NCBI RefSeq assembly: GCF_013114835.1
Contig: NZ_JAAVLW010000003.1
Coordinates: 1-64,000 of the forward strand
DNA length: 64,000 bases
From: Bradyrhizobium archetypum
GTDB lineage: Bacteria > Pseudomonadota > Alphaproteobacteria > Rhizobiales > Xanthobacteraceae
Direction of reading: 5' to 3'
Under the pieces are notes generated by a model. That model was not told where the DNA came from. It searched no databases and worked only from the letters and a program-made list of their open reading frames with translations. Positions 50,422-59,495 of this stretch are shown here, piece after piece (the stretch's first letter is position 1; every line of letters begins with the position of its first letter). The position numbers were made by a program, and so were the translations under genes.

Positions 50422-50468
50422 TGCCGGGCCACGCGGAGTCTTGATGGACGCTGCCTACGATTCAGACC

Positions 50469-50571
50469 CTCATCCTGAGGAGCGCGGAACGCACGTCTCG
50501 AAGGATGTGGTGGCCTCCACTCGGCCCTCAGAGTTCGAGGCGCCGCTGTCGCGGCTCCTCACCATGAAGGG
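50469..50571. repeat. intergenic palindromic repeat (CTCATGGTGAGGAG type)
   Basis: CCTCATCCTGAGGAGCGCGG on the left, CGCGGCTCCTCACCATGAAG on the right. Related blocks at 52703-52769 and 59938-60030. Confidence 0.65.
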
Positions 50572-50577
50572 CGGGAG

Positions 50578-51132
50578 TTACCGCGGCGCGCGCTTGGCCA
50601 GAATCCGCTGCAACGTGCGGCGGTGCATATTGAGGCGACGCGCGGTTTCGGAGACGTTGCGGTTGCACATCTCGTAGATGCGCTGGATGTGTTCCCAGCG
50701 TACGCGATCCGCCGACATCGGGTTCGACGGCAGCTCGGATTTCTCGGTGCCGCTGGCGAGCAGAGCTGCGACTACGTCATCGGCATCGGCGGGCTTCGAC
50801 AGATAGTCCACGGCGCCCATCTTCACGGCGGTGACGGCGGTTGCGATGTTGCCGTAGCCGGTCAGCACGATGGTGCGCGCGTCGGGGCGCTTGCGCTTCA
50901 GCGCCGACACCACATCGAGCCCGTTGCCGTCGCCAAGCCGCAGATCCACCACGGCGAATGCCGGCGCAGCCTTGTTGATCTGCGCCAGTCCGTCGGACAC
51001 AGTGTCGCAGGATGTCACCGTGAAGCCGCGGATTTCCATGGCGCGCGACAGGCGCTCCAGAAACGGCTTGTCGTCCTCGACGATCAGCAGCGAGCGGTCG
51101 GCGAGGTCGTTCAGTTCGGCGATAGCGTTCAA
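50578..51132 (-). CDS. regR: redox response regulator RegR (RegA/ActR/PrrA family)
   Basis: A 184-aa response regulator. Receiver domain with LLIVEDDKPF and phospho-acceptor D63 in VVDLRLGDG, followed by a conserved Pro-rich hinge and a Fis-type HTH (RIYEMCNRNVSETARRLNMH, then RRTLQRILAK). Length and the position of D63 are as in RegA. With the upstream sensor regS it forms the redox two-component system which in Bradyrhizobium controls nitrogen-fixation (nifA), respiration and denitrification genes under low oxygen. It lies 119 bp downstream of regS, so the two may be co-transcribed or have separate promoters. Confidence 0.93.
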   Translation of the reverse strand: MNAIAELNDLADRSLLIVEDDKPFLERLSRAMEIRGFTVTSCDTVSDGLAQINKAAPAFAVVDLRLGDGNGLDVVSALKRKRPDARTIVLTGYGNIATAVTAVKMGAVDYLSKPADADDVVAALLASGTEKSELPSNPMSADRVRWEHIQRIYEMCNRNVSETARRLNMHRRTLQRILAKRAPR

Positions 51133-51251
51133 GGCAGGGTTTCCCGGTTGCAGATGAAGAGCACTATATAGACCATATGGCGCGGCGGTTTCGCACTGCC
51201 AAGGGTCTCAAAGGTCGCGCTGCCCCGACTTCCTCAATCCTTAACGTGGTG

Positions 51252-52589
51252 CTAATCGCCTGATCCGAGGGCGGTTTCGGAGGGTTCCTCGGCTTCAAAG
51301 CGGACACGCGGCCAGACGATCTGGACCACGGCGCCGTGATCGGGAAATGTCCGGTTCGAGAAGGAAACCTTGGCGCCGGTGCGCTCCAACAGTGTGCGGG
51401 CGATAAAGATGCCAAGACCGAGCCCGGCGCGCGGGCTTTGGGGGTCGTCGGTGCTGCTGCGCCGCCGCGATAAATAAGGTTCGCCGATCCGTTTCAGCAT
51501 ATCCGGTGCGATGCCGGGCCCGTCGTCGGAAATGACGATTTCGACAGTGTCTGAGTTCCACCACGCGTTCACCTCCACCGTCGTCCGCGCGAAGTCGACG
51601 GCATTCTCCAGGATGTTACCGACGCCGTACAGGATGGCCGGGTTCCGGGCGCCGACCGGCTCACGCGTAGCTGCGACAGCTAGCCGCACCTTGATCGCGA
51701 CGCCGAAATCGCGATGCGGCGCGACCGCCTCCTCGATCAGCGTCGATATCGGCATGAGATCGAAGGGCGCGCCGGAGGAGGAGAGCTGGGTGATCTTGGC
51801 CAGGATCTCGCGACAGCGCTGCGCCTGCTCGCGCAGGGTCTTGAGGTCGGAGGCCAGCGGATCGTTGCCGTCGACGGTCTTTTCCAGCTCCCGCGAAATC
51901 AAGAAGATCGTCGAGAGCGGCGTGCCGAGTTCGTGCGCGGCGGCAGCCGCCAGCCCGTCGAGCTGAGTCAGATGCTGCTCGCGCGTCAGCACCAGTTCGG
52001 TGGCAGCCAGCGCATCGGACAGCTTGCGCGCCTCCTCGGCCGCCTGGAACGCATAGAGTGAGGTGACCCCGATCGCGAGCAGGATCGAAAGCCACACGCC
52101 GAGCAGATAGATCGGCGGCAGCACCAGCGGGTCCTCGCTGTCCCAGGGCAGCGGCAGATGAAAGAACACCAGCGCCGAGGCGCAGGCGACCGCGAGTAGC
52201 CCGAGCCCCACGGTCATCCGGATCGGCAGCACCGTCGCCGAGATCAGCACCGGGGCAAGGAACAGAAATGAAAACGGATTCTGCAAGCCGCCGGTCAGGA
52301 ACAAGAGCGCGGCCAATTCGACGATGTTGAGCGCGAGCAGCGCCGCCGCATAGACTGGTTCCAGCCGCTGCATCGGGTTGAAGGCCACCTGCAGCGCGAG
52401 ATTGAGCAGCGCCGAGACGCCTACAATGGCGACGCAGGCGATGACGGGAAACTCGAACTCCAGCCCGTGCCCCACGATGAAAATCGCGGTGAGCTGGCCG
52501 AGCGCCGCCAGCCAGCGCAGCCGGAGGATCGTATCGAGACGAACATAGCGGTGCGAATGACGGAAATCGGAAGCGGCAACGTCGGACAT
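51252..52589 (-). CDS. regS: redox sensor histidine kinase RegS (RegB/ActS/PrrB family)
   Basis: A 445-aa membrane kinase. Six hydrophobic segments in residues about 25-185 contain the conserved quinone-linked GGLQNPFSFLFLAPV. The H box has H219 in AAAAHELGTPLSTI, and C259 in QAQRCREILAKI sits 40 residues later, the same spacing as H225 and C265 of RegB, where this Cys is the redox switch. The ATP-binding domain shows N, G1 (SDDGPGIAPDM) and G2 (GLGLGIFIARTLL) boxes. The system responds to the redox state of the quinone pool and Cys. Start ATG 52589. Partner is RegR directly downstream. Confidence 0.94.
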   Translation of the reverse strand: MSDVAASDFRHSHRYVRLDTILRLRWLAALGQLTAIFIVGHGLEFEFPVIACVAIVGVSALLNLALQVAFNPMQRLEPVYAAALLALNIVELAALLFLTGGLQNPFSFLFLAPVLISATVLPIRMTVGLGLLAVACASALVFFHLPLPWDSEDPLVLPPIYLLGVWLSILLAIGVTSLYAFQAAEEARKLSDALAATELVLTREQHLTQLDGLAAAAAHELGTPLSTIFLISRELEKTVDGNDPLASDLKTLREQAQRCREILAKITQLSSSGAPFDLMPISTLIEEAVAPHRDFGVAIKVRLAVAATREPVGARNPAILYGVGNILENAVDFARTTVEVNAWWNSDTVEIVISDDGPGIAPDMLKRIGEPYLSRRRSSTDDPQSPRAGLGLGIFIARTLLERTGAKVSFSNRTFPDHGAVVQIVWPRVRFEAEEPSETALGSGD

Positions 52590-52702
52590 GACGGGAGTTT
52601 AGCTGTCGGAGCGGACGATCACAAACTCGCGCGTTCTCGTCCTCAGTAGGGGCCTGCATGGTTCTCCCGGCGATGCGAAGCATCGTCCGGAGACGCGCCG
52701 CG

Positions 52703-52769
52703 TTGCCGCGCTCCTCACCATGAGGGGATCGTCTGCCCTCATGGTGAGGAGCCGCGAAAGCGGCGTCCC
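52703..52769. repeat. intergenic palindromic repeat (CTCATGGTGAGGAG type)
   Basis: CCGCGCTCCTCACCATGAGG followed by CCTCATGGTGAGGAGCCGCG forms a nearly perfect inverted repeat between regS and the ABC exporter. Confidence 0.75.
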
Positions 52770-52849
52770 GCACCGTGCGGGCCTGCCTCGACGCCAAGGA
52801 GTGCAAAGCCTTGCGCTCGCCCCCGCAATGGCCCAATGAACAGGCCGAA

Positions 52850-53647
52850 ATGGTCAATAGCGACGCCATGCCAGCGCAACTGGCCGCGGCCGGGCCGGTA
52901 GGCTCCGCCGCGATCGAGGTCGCGCATCTGATCAAGCTCTACAAGACGACGCGCGCGGTGGATGACGTCACGTTCCGGATCGCGCGCGGCAGCGTCACCG
53001 GGCTGCTCGGCGGCAACGGCGCCGGCAAGACCACGACGATTGCGATGATCATGGGGCTGGTGCTGCCGACCTCGGGTCGCGTCCGGGTGCTCGGCCATGC
53101 GATGCCGGAAGAGAGCGCCGAGGTGCTCGGCCGGATAAATTTCGAGAGCCCCTATGTCGACATGCCGATGCGGCTCACGGTGCGGCAGAACCTCACGATC
53201 TTCGGCCGGCTCTACGCGGTCAAAGATCTCGCCGAGCGCATCGAACAGCTCGCATCCGACCTCGATCTGAAGGATTTGCTCGACCGCGCCAACGGAAAGC
53301 TGTCGGCCGGGCAGAAGACCCGCGTCGCGCTGGCGAAGGCGCTGATCAACCAGCCGGAGCTGCTTCTGCTCGACGAGCCGACGGCCTCGCTCGATCCTGA
53401 TACCGCCGACTGGGTGCGCCAGCATTTGCAGGACTACCGCAAGCGTCATGACGCCACCATCCTGTTGGCGTCGCACAACATGCTGGAGGTGGAGCGGCTG
53501 TGCGACCGCGTCATCATCATGAAGCGCGGCCGCATCGAGGACGACGACAGCCCCGACCAGATCATGGCGCGCTACAACCGCACCACGCTGGAAGACGTAT
53601 TCCTCGACGTCGCCCGCGGCCGGATGGCGGAGGGTACGTCGTCATGA
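52850..53647 (+). CDS. ABC transporter ATP-binding protein (ABC-2 exporter type)
   Basis: A 265-aa ATPase with Walker A GGNGAGKTT, signature LSAGQ, Walker B LLLLDEPTASLD and the H-loop ASHNMLE. Members with this organisation serve ABC-2 exporters for drugs, polysaccharides or lipids (the NodI/CcmA-related branch). The start is placed at ATG 52850; ATG 52868 and GTG 52775 are alternatives, none with a strong Shine-Dalgarno. The stop overlaps the ATG of the permease gene (ATGA), so the two are translationally coupled. Confidence 0.91.
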   Translation: MVNSDAMPAQLAAAGPVGSAAIEVAHLIKLYKTTRAVDDVTFRIARGSVTGLLGGNGAGKTTTIAMIMGLVLPTSGRVRVLGHAMPEESAEVLGRINFESPYVDMPMRLTVRQNLTIFGRLYAVKDLAERIEQLASDLDLKDLLDRANGKLSAGQKTRVALAKALINQPELLLLDEPTASLDPDTADWVRQHLQDYRKRHDATILLASHNMLEVERLCDRVIIMKRGRIEDDDSPDQIMARYNRTTLEDVFLDVARGRMAEGTSS

Positions 53648-54462
53648 GCGAGCTCGCCACCCATCGGGCGATTTCCGCCCATCGCATCCAGGCGATGGTG
53701 CTGCGCTACTGGTATCTTCTGATGTCGTCCTGGCCGAGGCTTCTGGAGCTGATCTACTGGCCGGCGCTGCAGATCATCACCTGGGGCTTTCTGCAGAACT
53801 ACATCGCGCAGAACGACGGTTTCTTTGCGCGCGCCGGTGGCACGCTGATCGGCGCGGTGATCCTGTGGGACATCCTGTTCCGCGGCCAGCTCGGCTTTTC
53901 GATCTCGTTTCTCGAGGAGATGTGGGCGCGCAACCTCGGCAATCTGATGATGAGCCCGCTGAAGCCGATCGAGTTTCTGATTGCGCTGATGATCATGAGC
54001 CTGGTCCGGCTCGCCATCGGCGTCATTCCGATGACGCTGCTCGCGCTGTTCTTCTTCGATTTCAATTTCTTCGCGATCGGCCTGCCGCTGATCGCGTTCT
54101 TCTGCAACCTGATCTTCACAAGCTGGTCGATCGGGATTTTCGTCTCGGGCCTGGTGTTGCGCAATGGGCTGGGGGCCGAGAGCATCGTCTGGACGCTGAT
54201 GTTCGGCCTGATGCCGCTCGCCTGCGTGTACTATCCGGTCGCGGTGCTGCCGACCTGGCTGCAAACCATCGCCTGGACGCTGCCGCCGACCTATGTGTTC
54301 GAGGGTATGCGTGCGCTTCTGATCGATCACATCTTCAGGGGTGATCTGATGGTCTGGTCGCTTCTGATCAACGCAGGCCTGTTTGCTGCCTCGTTCGCCA
54401 TCTTCCTTGCCCTTTTACGCAGCGCCAAACGGGTGGGCTCGCTGCTTGGGGGTGGCGAATAA
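53644..54462 (+). CDS. ABC-2 type permease
   Basis: A 272-aa membrane protein with six hydrophobic segments (LLELIYWPALQIITWGFLQN at the start, LMFGLMPLACVYYPVAVLPT, LLINAGLFAASFAIFLALL at the end). The PPTYVFEGMRALL segment before the last helices is typical of ABC-2 permeases. Coupled to the ATPase gene by a 4-bp overlap. The exported substrate cannot be predicted. It is followed by the PHB depolymerase after 124 bp. Confidence 0.9.
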   Translation: MSELATHRAISAHRIQAMVLRYWYLLMSSWPRLLELIYWPALQIITWGFLQNYIAQNDGFFARAGGTLIGAVILWDILFRGQLGFSISFLEEMWARNLGNLMMSPLKPIEFLIALMIMSLVRLAIGVIPMTLLALFFFDFNFFAIGLPLIAFFCNLIFTSWSIGIFVSGLVLRNGLGAESIVWTLMFGLMPLACVYYPVAVLPTWLQTIAWTLPPTYVFEGMRALLIDHIFRGDLMVWSLLINAGLFAASFAIFLALLRSAKRVGSLLGGGE

Positions 54463-54558
54463 GTCACTATTTCCGTGGATTCCCGCGCGTTTTAGCCTTT
54501 TGGACCCGTAGATCTACTGGTCGGCGGATTGACGCTTAATTGCGCATTCGGCAGTATG

Positions 54559-54568
54559 CTGCGTCGCA
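54559..54568. promoter_or_regulatory. possible degenerate PhaR-like site upstream of the PHB depolymerase
   Basis: CTGCGTCGCA (then A) differs by one base from CTGC-N3-GCAG, the pattern described for PhaR in other alphaproteobacteria. It lies about 20 bp before the start codon. One degenerate site is weak evidence. Confidence 0.25.
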
Positions 54569-54586
54569 AAACAGGGATCATGTTAA

Positions 54587-55936
54587 ATGCCGATTGGTGA
54601 GTTTGGCGGCGCACCGCCGCTGGTGGCCGAAGGCAGTCCGGCGCTCACGACGCCGATGTACTGGATGTACGAAATGGGCCATGCGTCGCTCAATCCGGCA
54701 CGCGCCGTGACCGACGCCACCAAGATCCTGTTTCAAAACCCGCTTAATCCCTGGTCGCACACGCAGTTCGGCAAATCGATCGCCGCGGCCTGCGAATTGT
54801 TCGAACGCACCACGCGCCGTTACGGCAAGCCCGAATGGGGCCTCGACTTCACCGAAGTCAACGGCGTGCAGACGCCGGTCGAAGTTCGCTCGATCTGGGA
54901 AAAGCCGTTCTGCCGTCTCCTGCACTTCGATCGCAAGCTGACCCGGCCGCTGCGCGCGCCGCATCCGCGCGTTCTGATCGTGGCGCCGATGTCCGGCCAC
55001 TACGCGACCCTGTTGCGCGGCACCGTCGAGGCGTTCCTGCCGACGCACGAGGTCTACATCACCGACTGGTCCGACGCGCGGATGGTTCCGCTCAGCGCCG
55101 GGCGTTTCGATCTCGACGACTATATCGATTACGTCATCGAGATGCTGCACGTGCTCGGCGGCAACATGCATGTCGTCGCGGTGTGCCAGCCGTCGGTGCC
55201 GGTGCTGGCGGCGGTTTCCGTGATGGAAGCCACGCGCGATCCGTTCGTGCCGCTGTCGATGACGCTGATGGGTGGCCCGATCGATACCCGACGCAACCCA
55301 ACCGCCGTGAACAACCTCGCCGAACAGCGCGGCATCGAATGGTTCCGGAACCACGTCATCACCAAGGTGCCGTTCCCGCATCCCGGCGTGATGCGCGACG
55401 TTTATCCGGGCTTCTTGCAGCTCTCGGGCTTCATCACCATGAACCTCGACCGCCACACCGATGCGCACAAGGCGCTCTTCAACAATTTGGTGAAGGGCGA
55501 CGGCGACATGGTCGACAAGCACCGCGAATTCTATGACGAGTATCTCGCGGTGATGGATCTGACGGCCGAGTATTACCTGCAGACCGTCGACGTCGTCTTC
55601 GTCAAGCACGCGCTGCCCAAGGGTGAAATGACCCATCGCGGCAAGCTGGTCGATCCCTCGAAGATCCGCCGCGTGGCGCTGATGACGGTGGAAGGCGAGA
55701 AAGACGACATTTCCGGGCTCGGTCAGACCGAAGCGACGCACGCATTGTGCCCCGATATTCCCGATCATCGCCGCGTGCATTACGTGCAGAAGGGCGTTGG
55801 GCACTACGGTGTGTTCAACGGATCGCGATTTCGTTCCGAAATTGTGCCGCGCATCTCCGATTTCATGATGTCGGCTGCCAATACCAACGAGTCAGCGGCA
55901 AAGACCAAGCCAACATTGGTCAGTGCAGCCGAATAG
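54587..55936 (+). CDS. phaZ: intracellular polyhydroxybutyrate depolymerase
   Basis: A 449-aa protein of the intracellular PHA depolymerase (PhaZ/DepA) family. MYWMYEMGHASLNPARAVTD and FQNPLNPWSHTQFGKSIAAA at the start are conserved, and the nucleophile region is VAVCQPSVPVLAA, in which the Cys (as in Ralstonia PhaZ1) replaces the usual lipase-box Ser. MTVEGEKDDISG contains the catalytic Asp region and QKGVGHYGVFNGSRF the His. It mobilises stored PHB granules, releasing 3-hydroxybutyrate. Start ATG 54587. No granule or synthase genes are adjacent. Confidence 0.93.
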   Translation: MPIGEFGGAPPLVAEGSPALTTPMYWMYEMGHASLNPARAVTDATKILFQNPLNPWSHTQFGKSIAAACELFERTTRRYGKPEWGLDFTEVNGVQTPVEVRSIWEKPFCRLLHFDRKLTRPLRAPHPRVLIVAPMSGHYATLLRGTVEAFLPTHEVYITDWSDARMVPLSAGRFDLDDYIDYVIEMLHVLGGNMHVVAVCQPSVPVLAAVSVMEATRDPFVPLSMTLMGGPIDTRRNPTAVNNLAEQRGIEWFRNHVITKVPFPHPGVMRDVYPGFLQLSGFITMNLDRHTDAHKALFNNLVKGDGDMVDKHREFYDEYLAVMDLTAEYYLQTVDVVFVKHALPKGEMTHRGKLVDPSKIRRVALMTVEGEKDDISGLGQTEATHALCPDIPDHRRVHYVQKGVGHYGVFNGSRFRSEIVPRISDFMMSAANTNESAAKTKPTLVSAAE

Positions 55937-56016
55937 TGCGCCCGCGGCACCGATTCCGTGTCGCCGATAAGTTGCTGAGAAGATTCAAACAATCCGGGTT
56001 CCCGTCGAATCAAGGG

Positions 56017-56070
56017 GTGAGTTCAGACTCACTCCTTGAGGGCCTTTTTGACGGCCGGTTCCCTCAAAAA
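56017..56070. terminator. two hairpins after phaZ, probable terminator
   Basis: GTGAGT-TCAG-ACTCAC (56017-56032) is a perfect 6-bp hairpin. Then TTGAGGG (56036-56042) pairs with CCCTCAA (56061-56067), with AAATTTT following. The T run is short, so efficiency is uncertain. They lie 80-130 bp after the phaZ stop codon. Confidence 0.5.
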
Positions 56071-56161
56071 TTTTGGGTTCCACCCCCTGCCCCTAGGGGC
56101 GATTTGGCGCTCAGCCCCTGTATATTGGGCAAATGATTTGTTTTTGCATCGAGCGATTTAG

Positions 56162-56983
56162 ATGCGATTTCCTTGGCGGCGGATATGGCAGAATCCGGGC
56201 GAACTCCTACTCCCCGGACTCCAAGACATGGCTACTCGCGCCCTCCTTTATCGGCGGCCCGCCGAACCCGCGATTCTTTTGGTCAAACACTGCTCGCAAG
56301 TCTTTGCGATCAGGCTGCGCCGGCACCGCCGGGCGCGGCGATATACCCTTCGTATCCATCCGACCGATCGCGAAGCGATCCTGACGATGCCGCCGCGCGG
56401 CACGCTTGCGGAAGCCAAGGAGTTTGCGCAGCTTCATGGCGGTTGGATCGCCGCCCGTCTCGGCCGTCTGCCGAAGGCCGCGCCCTTTCAACCCGGCACC
56501 ATCGTGCCGTTACGCGGCGTGCCGCACCGCCTGGTGCATCGCGCCGGCGAACGCGGCACGGTGTGGACCGAAACCCGCGACAGCGGCGAGAAGATTCTGT
56601 GCGTCGCCGGCGGCTACGAGCACATGGACCGGCGCGTCCATGATTTTCTCAAGCGCGAGGCGCGTAAGGATCTGCACAAGGCCTCGCTCGCCTATGCCGC
56701 GGAACTTGGCGTGCGGGTCAGGCGTGTGTCGATCCGCGACCAATCGAGCCGCTGGGGTTCATGCACCTCGGCCGGGTCGTTGTCGTATTCCTGGCGGTTG
56801 ATCCTCGCGCCGGCCTATGTGCTGGACTATCTCGCCGCCCACGAGGTCGCCCATCTCGTCGAAATGAACCATTCGCCGCGGTTCTGGCGCGTGGTCGATC
56901 GCATCTGCGATCATGTCGAACGCGCCAAGCGCTGGCTCGACACCTACGGCAACGATTTGCACCGGTACGGGGTGGAGGATTAG
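56162..56983 (+). CDS. M48-family metallopeptidase (YgjP/DUF45 type)
   Basis: A 273-aa predicted zinc metallopeptidase. The HExxH motif lies in LAAHEVAHLVEMNHSPRFW, the hallmark of the YgjP/WLM-like DUF45 group, with RDQSSRWGSC upstream in the usual place. The N-terminal RRHRRARRYTLRIHPTDREA is the beta domain. ATG 56162 is used (GAGCGA upstream), but relatives start near ATRALLYRRP, so ATG 56228 is a strong alternative and would remove 22 residues. No signal peptide. Function unknown. Confidence 0.85.
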   Translation: MRFPWRRIWQNPGELLLPGLQDMATRALLYRRPAEPAILLVKHCSQVFAIRLRRHRRARRYTLRIHPTDREAILTMPPRGTLAEAKEFAQLHGGWIAARLGRLPKAAPFQPGTIVPLRGVPHRLVHRAGERGTVWTETRDSGEKILCVAGGYEHMDRRVHDFLKREARKDLHKASLAYAAELGVRVRRVSIRDQSSRWGSCTSAGSLSYSWRLILAPAYVLDYLAAHEVAHLVEMNHSPRFWRVVDRICDHVERAKRWLDTYGNDLHRYGVED

Positions 56984-57000
56984 CGGTCGCCGCCAACACT

Positions 57001-57104
57001 GCTGTCACGCCCGGCTTGACCGGCCGACGCAGTATTCCAGAGACGGTGGTGATCAACCGAAAAGCCGCAGCGTACTGGATACCCCGGTTTCGCGGGGTAT
57101 GACG
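57001..57104. repeat. intergenic palindromic repeat (GTACTGGAT type), second copy
   Basis: GCTGTCACGCCCGGCTTGAC on the left, GCGGGGTATGACG on the right, with CAGTATTCCAGAGAC and GCGTACTGGATACC inside. It fills the gap between the convergent metallopeptidase and PBP1A genes. Confidence 0.65.
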
Positions 57105-57131
57105 CTCTGAGAAGGTCGCGGGATATCTCGC

Positions 57132-59351
57132 TTACCTCCCAAACAACCGATCCACCAGCCAGCCATCCAATCCCGCGGCCGCTTCCGGACGCACATTTGG
57201 ATTGGGCGGCGGCGCGGAGGTTCGCGCCGGCGGCGGCCGATAGGAACCGCCCGACGGGGCCGGCACCGGCGGCGGCGCGCTGACCTGCGACGCGGTCTGG
57301 AACAGGTTCGACATGAAGCCGCCGCGCTGCGTGTTCGGCAGGCTGGCCACCGGCACGCCCTGATGGGCCGCGCGCATGAAGCGGGTCCACACGTCCACCG
57401 GAAGGCCGCCGCCGGTTGCCTTCTTGGTCGGCGAGTTGTCGTCATTGCCGAGCCAGACACCGGTGACGAGGTTGGCGGTGTAGCCGACGAACCATGCGTC
57501 GCGGAAATCCTGGCTGGTTCCGGTCTTGCCGGCGGCCATCCAGCCCGGAATCTCCGCCTTGCGCGCGGTGCCGGACAGCAGCGTCTCCTGCATCATGGTG
57601 TTCATCATCGCGACATGACGCGGCTCGATCACCTGAGCGGGCCGGTCGGGCTGCCGCGCATACAGCAGCTTGCCTTCATTGGTGCGGATCCTGGTCACCA
57701 CATGCGGGGAGATGCCGAGCCCGCCATTGGCGAACGGTGCATAGGCGCCGACCAGTTCGATGACGGACACTTCCGAGGTGCCCAGCGCGATCGACGGGTT
57801 GGCGTCGAGCTTCGATGAAATCCCGAGCCGGTGCGCGGTCCGCACCACATTCTTCGGGCCAACTTCCAGGCCAAGCCGTACCGCAACCGTGTTGAGCGAC
57901 ATGGCCAGCGCCTGCGTCAGCGTCACCGGGCCGAAATATTCGTGGGTGTAGTTCTCGGGGCGCCAGCCCTTGAGATCGAGCGGCGCATCCTGGCGGATCG
58001 TCTCCGGCGTCAGGCCGCCCTCGATCGCAGTCAGATAGATGAACGGCTTGAACGCCGAGCCAGGCTGGCGTTTCGCGGTGACTGCGCGGTTATACTGGCT
58101 CTCGGCATAGTTCCGCCCGCCGACCATGGCGCGCACCGCACCTTCAGGCGTCATCGCCACCAGTGCGCCCTGGGTGACGTTGAACTTCACGCTCTTGGCC
58201 GCCAGCTCGTCGATGATGGCAGCTTCGGCTGTGCTTTGCAGCTTCGGATCGATCGTGGTCTCGACCACGATGCTCTGGTCGATCTGGCCGACAAGATCGT
58301 CAAGCACTTCGCCGATCCAGTCGGCGACGTAGTTGACGGTACCGGCGCCGGCCGGCTTCACGTGGTAGGAGGGATGTCCGATCGAGGCCTTGGCCTGCGC
58401 GTCGGTGATGAATTTGGCTTCCGCCATCGCCGCGAGAACGATCTGAGCGCGCGCCTCCGCACCTTCCGGATTGCGGTTCGGCGCCAGCCGCGACGGCGAC
58501 TTGACGAGACCCGCCAGCATCGCCGCTTCCGCGACCGTAACGTTCTTCGCCGATTTGCCGAAATAGCGCTGCGAAGCGGCTTCGACGCCATAGGCGCCGG
58601 AGCCGAAATAGACGCGGTTCAGGTAAAGCTCGAGAATTTCGTTCTTGGAATGCTTGCGCTCCAGCCACAGCGCGAGCTCCACTTCCTGCAGCTTGCGCGC
58701 CATCGTCCGCTCCTGGGTCAGGAACAGGTTCTTGGCGAGCTGCTGTGTCAGCGTCGAGCCGCCCTGCGAGACGCCGCGATGCAAGAGGTTGGCGACCGCT
58801 GCGCGCGCGATGCCGACGGGGTCGATGCCGTAATGCGAATAGAAGCGGCGGTCCTCGATGGCGATGAACGCCTTCGGCAGATAGGGCGGCAGGTCCTTCA
58901 GTGCGACATTGGAGCCGGGCGCTTCGCCGCGCGAGGCCAGCACGCTGCCGTCGAGGCCGACAATCTGGATGGTAGGCGGGCGCTTCGGAATTTCCAGCGA
59001 CTGGATCGCCGGCAGATGCGCGCCGACCCAGACCACGACGCCGACCGCCGCGATCACGGCCCACAGGCCGAGCACCGCGCCCCAATAGACCAGCCGGCCA
59101 ATTCTGATGCGGCCGCGCGATTTTCCGCGCCGCTTCGCGCCGCTTTTGGTCCCGCGCGGCTTGCGCTCCCGCGGCGGCTCCTCGTCGTCTTCGTCTTTGC
59201 GCTTGGCCACTGGTTTTTTCGGCTTCTCGTCGGCGGCGTCGGTGGCGTCGGGGATGCGATCGGCGGGCGAAAGGCGCAGGTCCGCGAGCGCGGCCGGAAG
59301 CCCGAACAGCGGCTCCTTGCGTGCGCCGCTCTTTTTCCGTCCCCACGCCAT
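57132..59351 (-). CDS. penicillin-binding protein 1A family (bifunctional transglycosylase/transpeptidase)
   Basis: A 739-aa class A PBP that polymerises and cross-links peptidoglycan in the periplasm. A Lys/Arg/Glu-rich cytoplasmic N terminus (about 85 residues) precedes a membrane anchor (LVYWGAVLGLWAVIAAVGVV). The GT51 domain shows IEDRRFYSHYGIDPVGIARA, GGSTLTQQLAKNLFL, RKLQEVELALWLE and the conserved region ending in LAGLVKSPS. The transpeptidase has GSAFKP (catalytic Ser and Lys), SLN and KTGTS. A Pro-rich C-terminal tail (about 60 residues) follows. It starts at ATG 59351. Confidence 0.95.
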   Translation of the reverse strand: MAWGRKKSGARKEPLFGLPAALADLRLSPADRIPDATDAADEKPKKPVAKRKDEDDEEPPRERKPRGTKSGAKRRGKSRGRIRIGRLVYWGAVLGLWAVIAAVGVVVWVGAHLPAIQSLEIPKRPPTIQIVGLDGSVLASRGEAPGSNVALKDLPPYLPKAFIAIEDRRFYSHYGIDPVGIARAAVANLLHRGVSQGGSTLTQQLAKNLFLTQERTMARKLQEVELALWLERKHSKNEILELYLNRVYFGSGAYGVEAASQRYFGKSAKNVTVAEAAMLAGLVKSPSRLAPNRNPEGAEARAQIVLAAMAEAKFITDAQAKASIGHPSYHVKPAGAGTVNYVADWIGEVLDDLVGQIDQSIVVETTIDPKLQSTAEAAIIDELAAKSVKFNVTQGALVAMTPEGAVRAMVGGRNYAESQYNRAVTAKRQPGSAFKPFIYLTAIEGGLTPETIRQDAPLDLKGWRPENYTHEYFGPVTLTQALAMSLNTVAVRLGLEVGPKNVVRTAHRLGISSKLDANPSIALGTSEVSVIELVGAYAPFANGGLGISPHVVTRIRTNEGKLLYARQPDRPAQVIEPRHVAMMNTMMQETLLSGTARKAEIPGWMAAGKTGTSQDFRDAWFVGYTANLVTGVWLGNDDNSPTKKATGGGLPVDVWTRFMRAAHQGVPVASLPNTQRGGFMSNLFQTASQVSAPPPVPAPSGGSYRPPPARTSAPPPNPNVRPEAAAGLDGWLVDRLFGR

Positions 59352-59495
59352 GACAAACGCCGTTCACACCCGTCCTGCCAAAGGCTACCGGCGGCTGTTT
59401 AAGGGTCGGTTACGGAAAGGTTAATGCGGGATTAGGAGGTGCGGCGGCGCCATATTAGGATCGGCGCAAGCGACAGCGTTTTGGGAGAAAGCCGC

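Noticed and set aside
57831..59402. 523-aa plus-strand frame opposite PBP1A
   Set aside because: Antisense of the PBP1A catalytic domains; low-complexity Arg/Asp/His composition.
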